Shown here: piece by piece, positions 63,695 to 64,000 of the stretch
Layout: each line of letters begins with the position of its first letter
How positions within the stretch are numbered: the first letter of the stretch is position 1
Origin: Erodium maritimum
Lineage: Eukaryota > Streptophyta > Magnoliopsida > Geraniales > Geraniaceae
Reading direction: 5' to 3'
Length of the DNA: 64,000 nucleotides
Assembly: GCA_963921825.1 (NCBI GenBank)
Contig: OY997592.1
Location: 34,590,252-34,654,251, forward strand
Made by a program: the position numbers and the translations under genes
Notes under the pieces: model-generated
Databases searched by the model: none
Told to the model about the DNA's origin: nothing
The model's input: the letters and a program-made list of their open reading frames with translations, nothing else

Positions 63695-64000
63695 TGTTAG
63701 TCTTAGTGCCCGTAGTTCAATCCTAAATGTCAAAATGTATATATCATCGTTAGCAATAAAATTAAAACGGCTTTATATTACTTATGTGTTGGAGTAATAT
63801 ATCGATGTGTGCTCTGATCTATGCCCACCATGCGAATAGAACCATAGATCGAGATAGATCACACTCGATGGGTCCCTAGTCAACAAAGCTTCACTAGAAG
63901 CGACTAGTATGAAAGATGGCTCTTTATGGCTTACGTTCTGTTAGTCATTGGAATGGGATTCCGGAGTCTGATCATAGATATCATGTGGGACATGATATTG
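63695..64000 (+). mobile_element. Start of the duplicated copia 5' LTR
   Basis: Begins TGTTAGTCTTAGTGCC and follows 54092-54397. At three sites where the 5' and 3' LTRs of the first copy differ it has the 5' LTR base, so it is a copy of the 5' LTR, not a new insertion. It runs off the window. Confidence 0.93.

Overview
This window is nuclear DNA from a flowering plant, with two gene-sized islands in a sea of nested transposable elements. The evidence is intron-containing genes with GT-AG boundaries, a plant A-type cyclin-dependent kinase, a plant Lunapark protein, a plant SKU5-like cupredoxin, and plant-type Ty3/gypsy, Ty1/copia, LINE and MITE elements. I cannot name the species. No rRNA, tRNA, CRISPR array or bacterial-type gene is visible.

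Layout. 1-10.9 kb: end of a Ty3/gypsy element with its 3' LTR, a reverse-oriented partial LTR of the same family, and a 3.48-kb solo LTR (target duplication GTCAC) that splits a dead LINE. 11.6-13.7 kb: a two-exon SKU5-similar (multicopper-oxidase-like) gene with a MITE in its intron. 13.9-18.5 kb: a reverse-strand LINE remnant, then a LINE-type element carrying only ORF1. 19.8-36 kb: a cluster of terminal-inverted-repeat elements at (TA)n tracts, one holding an RRM-type ORF1 retro-insertion, followed by a broken Ulp1-like (C48 peptidase) gene with 22-bp GAGAATAT repeats; this gene is split by a copia solo LTR and a 4.6-kb gypsy solo LTR. 36.6-40.9 kb: two more ORF1-only LINEs, the second ending just upstream of CDKA.

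41.2-50.6 kb is the true gene island: CDKA (+ strand, eight coding exons, 294 aa) and Lunapark (- strand, five coding exons, 403 aa), arranged tail to tail. All exon phases add up in both, so both look intact. CDKA drives the cell cycle; Lunapark shapes ER three-way junctions; they share a neighbourhood, not a pathway.

51.1-64 kb: a reverse gypsy LTR interrupted by a young but protein-dead copia element (LTRs differ at 6 of 1206 positions), and the start of a second copy of the block, offset 9.60 kb. The joint looks like a two-step template switch. The most original material is (i) the TIR / 22-bp-repeat / Ulp1 family, (ii) four ORF1-only LINE-like insertions with a similar 3' end, and (iii) one gypsy LTR family in which each copy has amplified a different minisatellite, one of them a G-box array.
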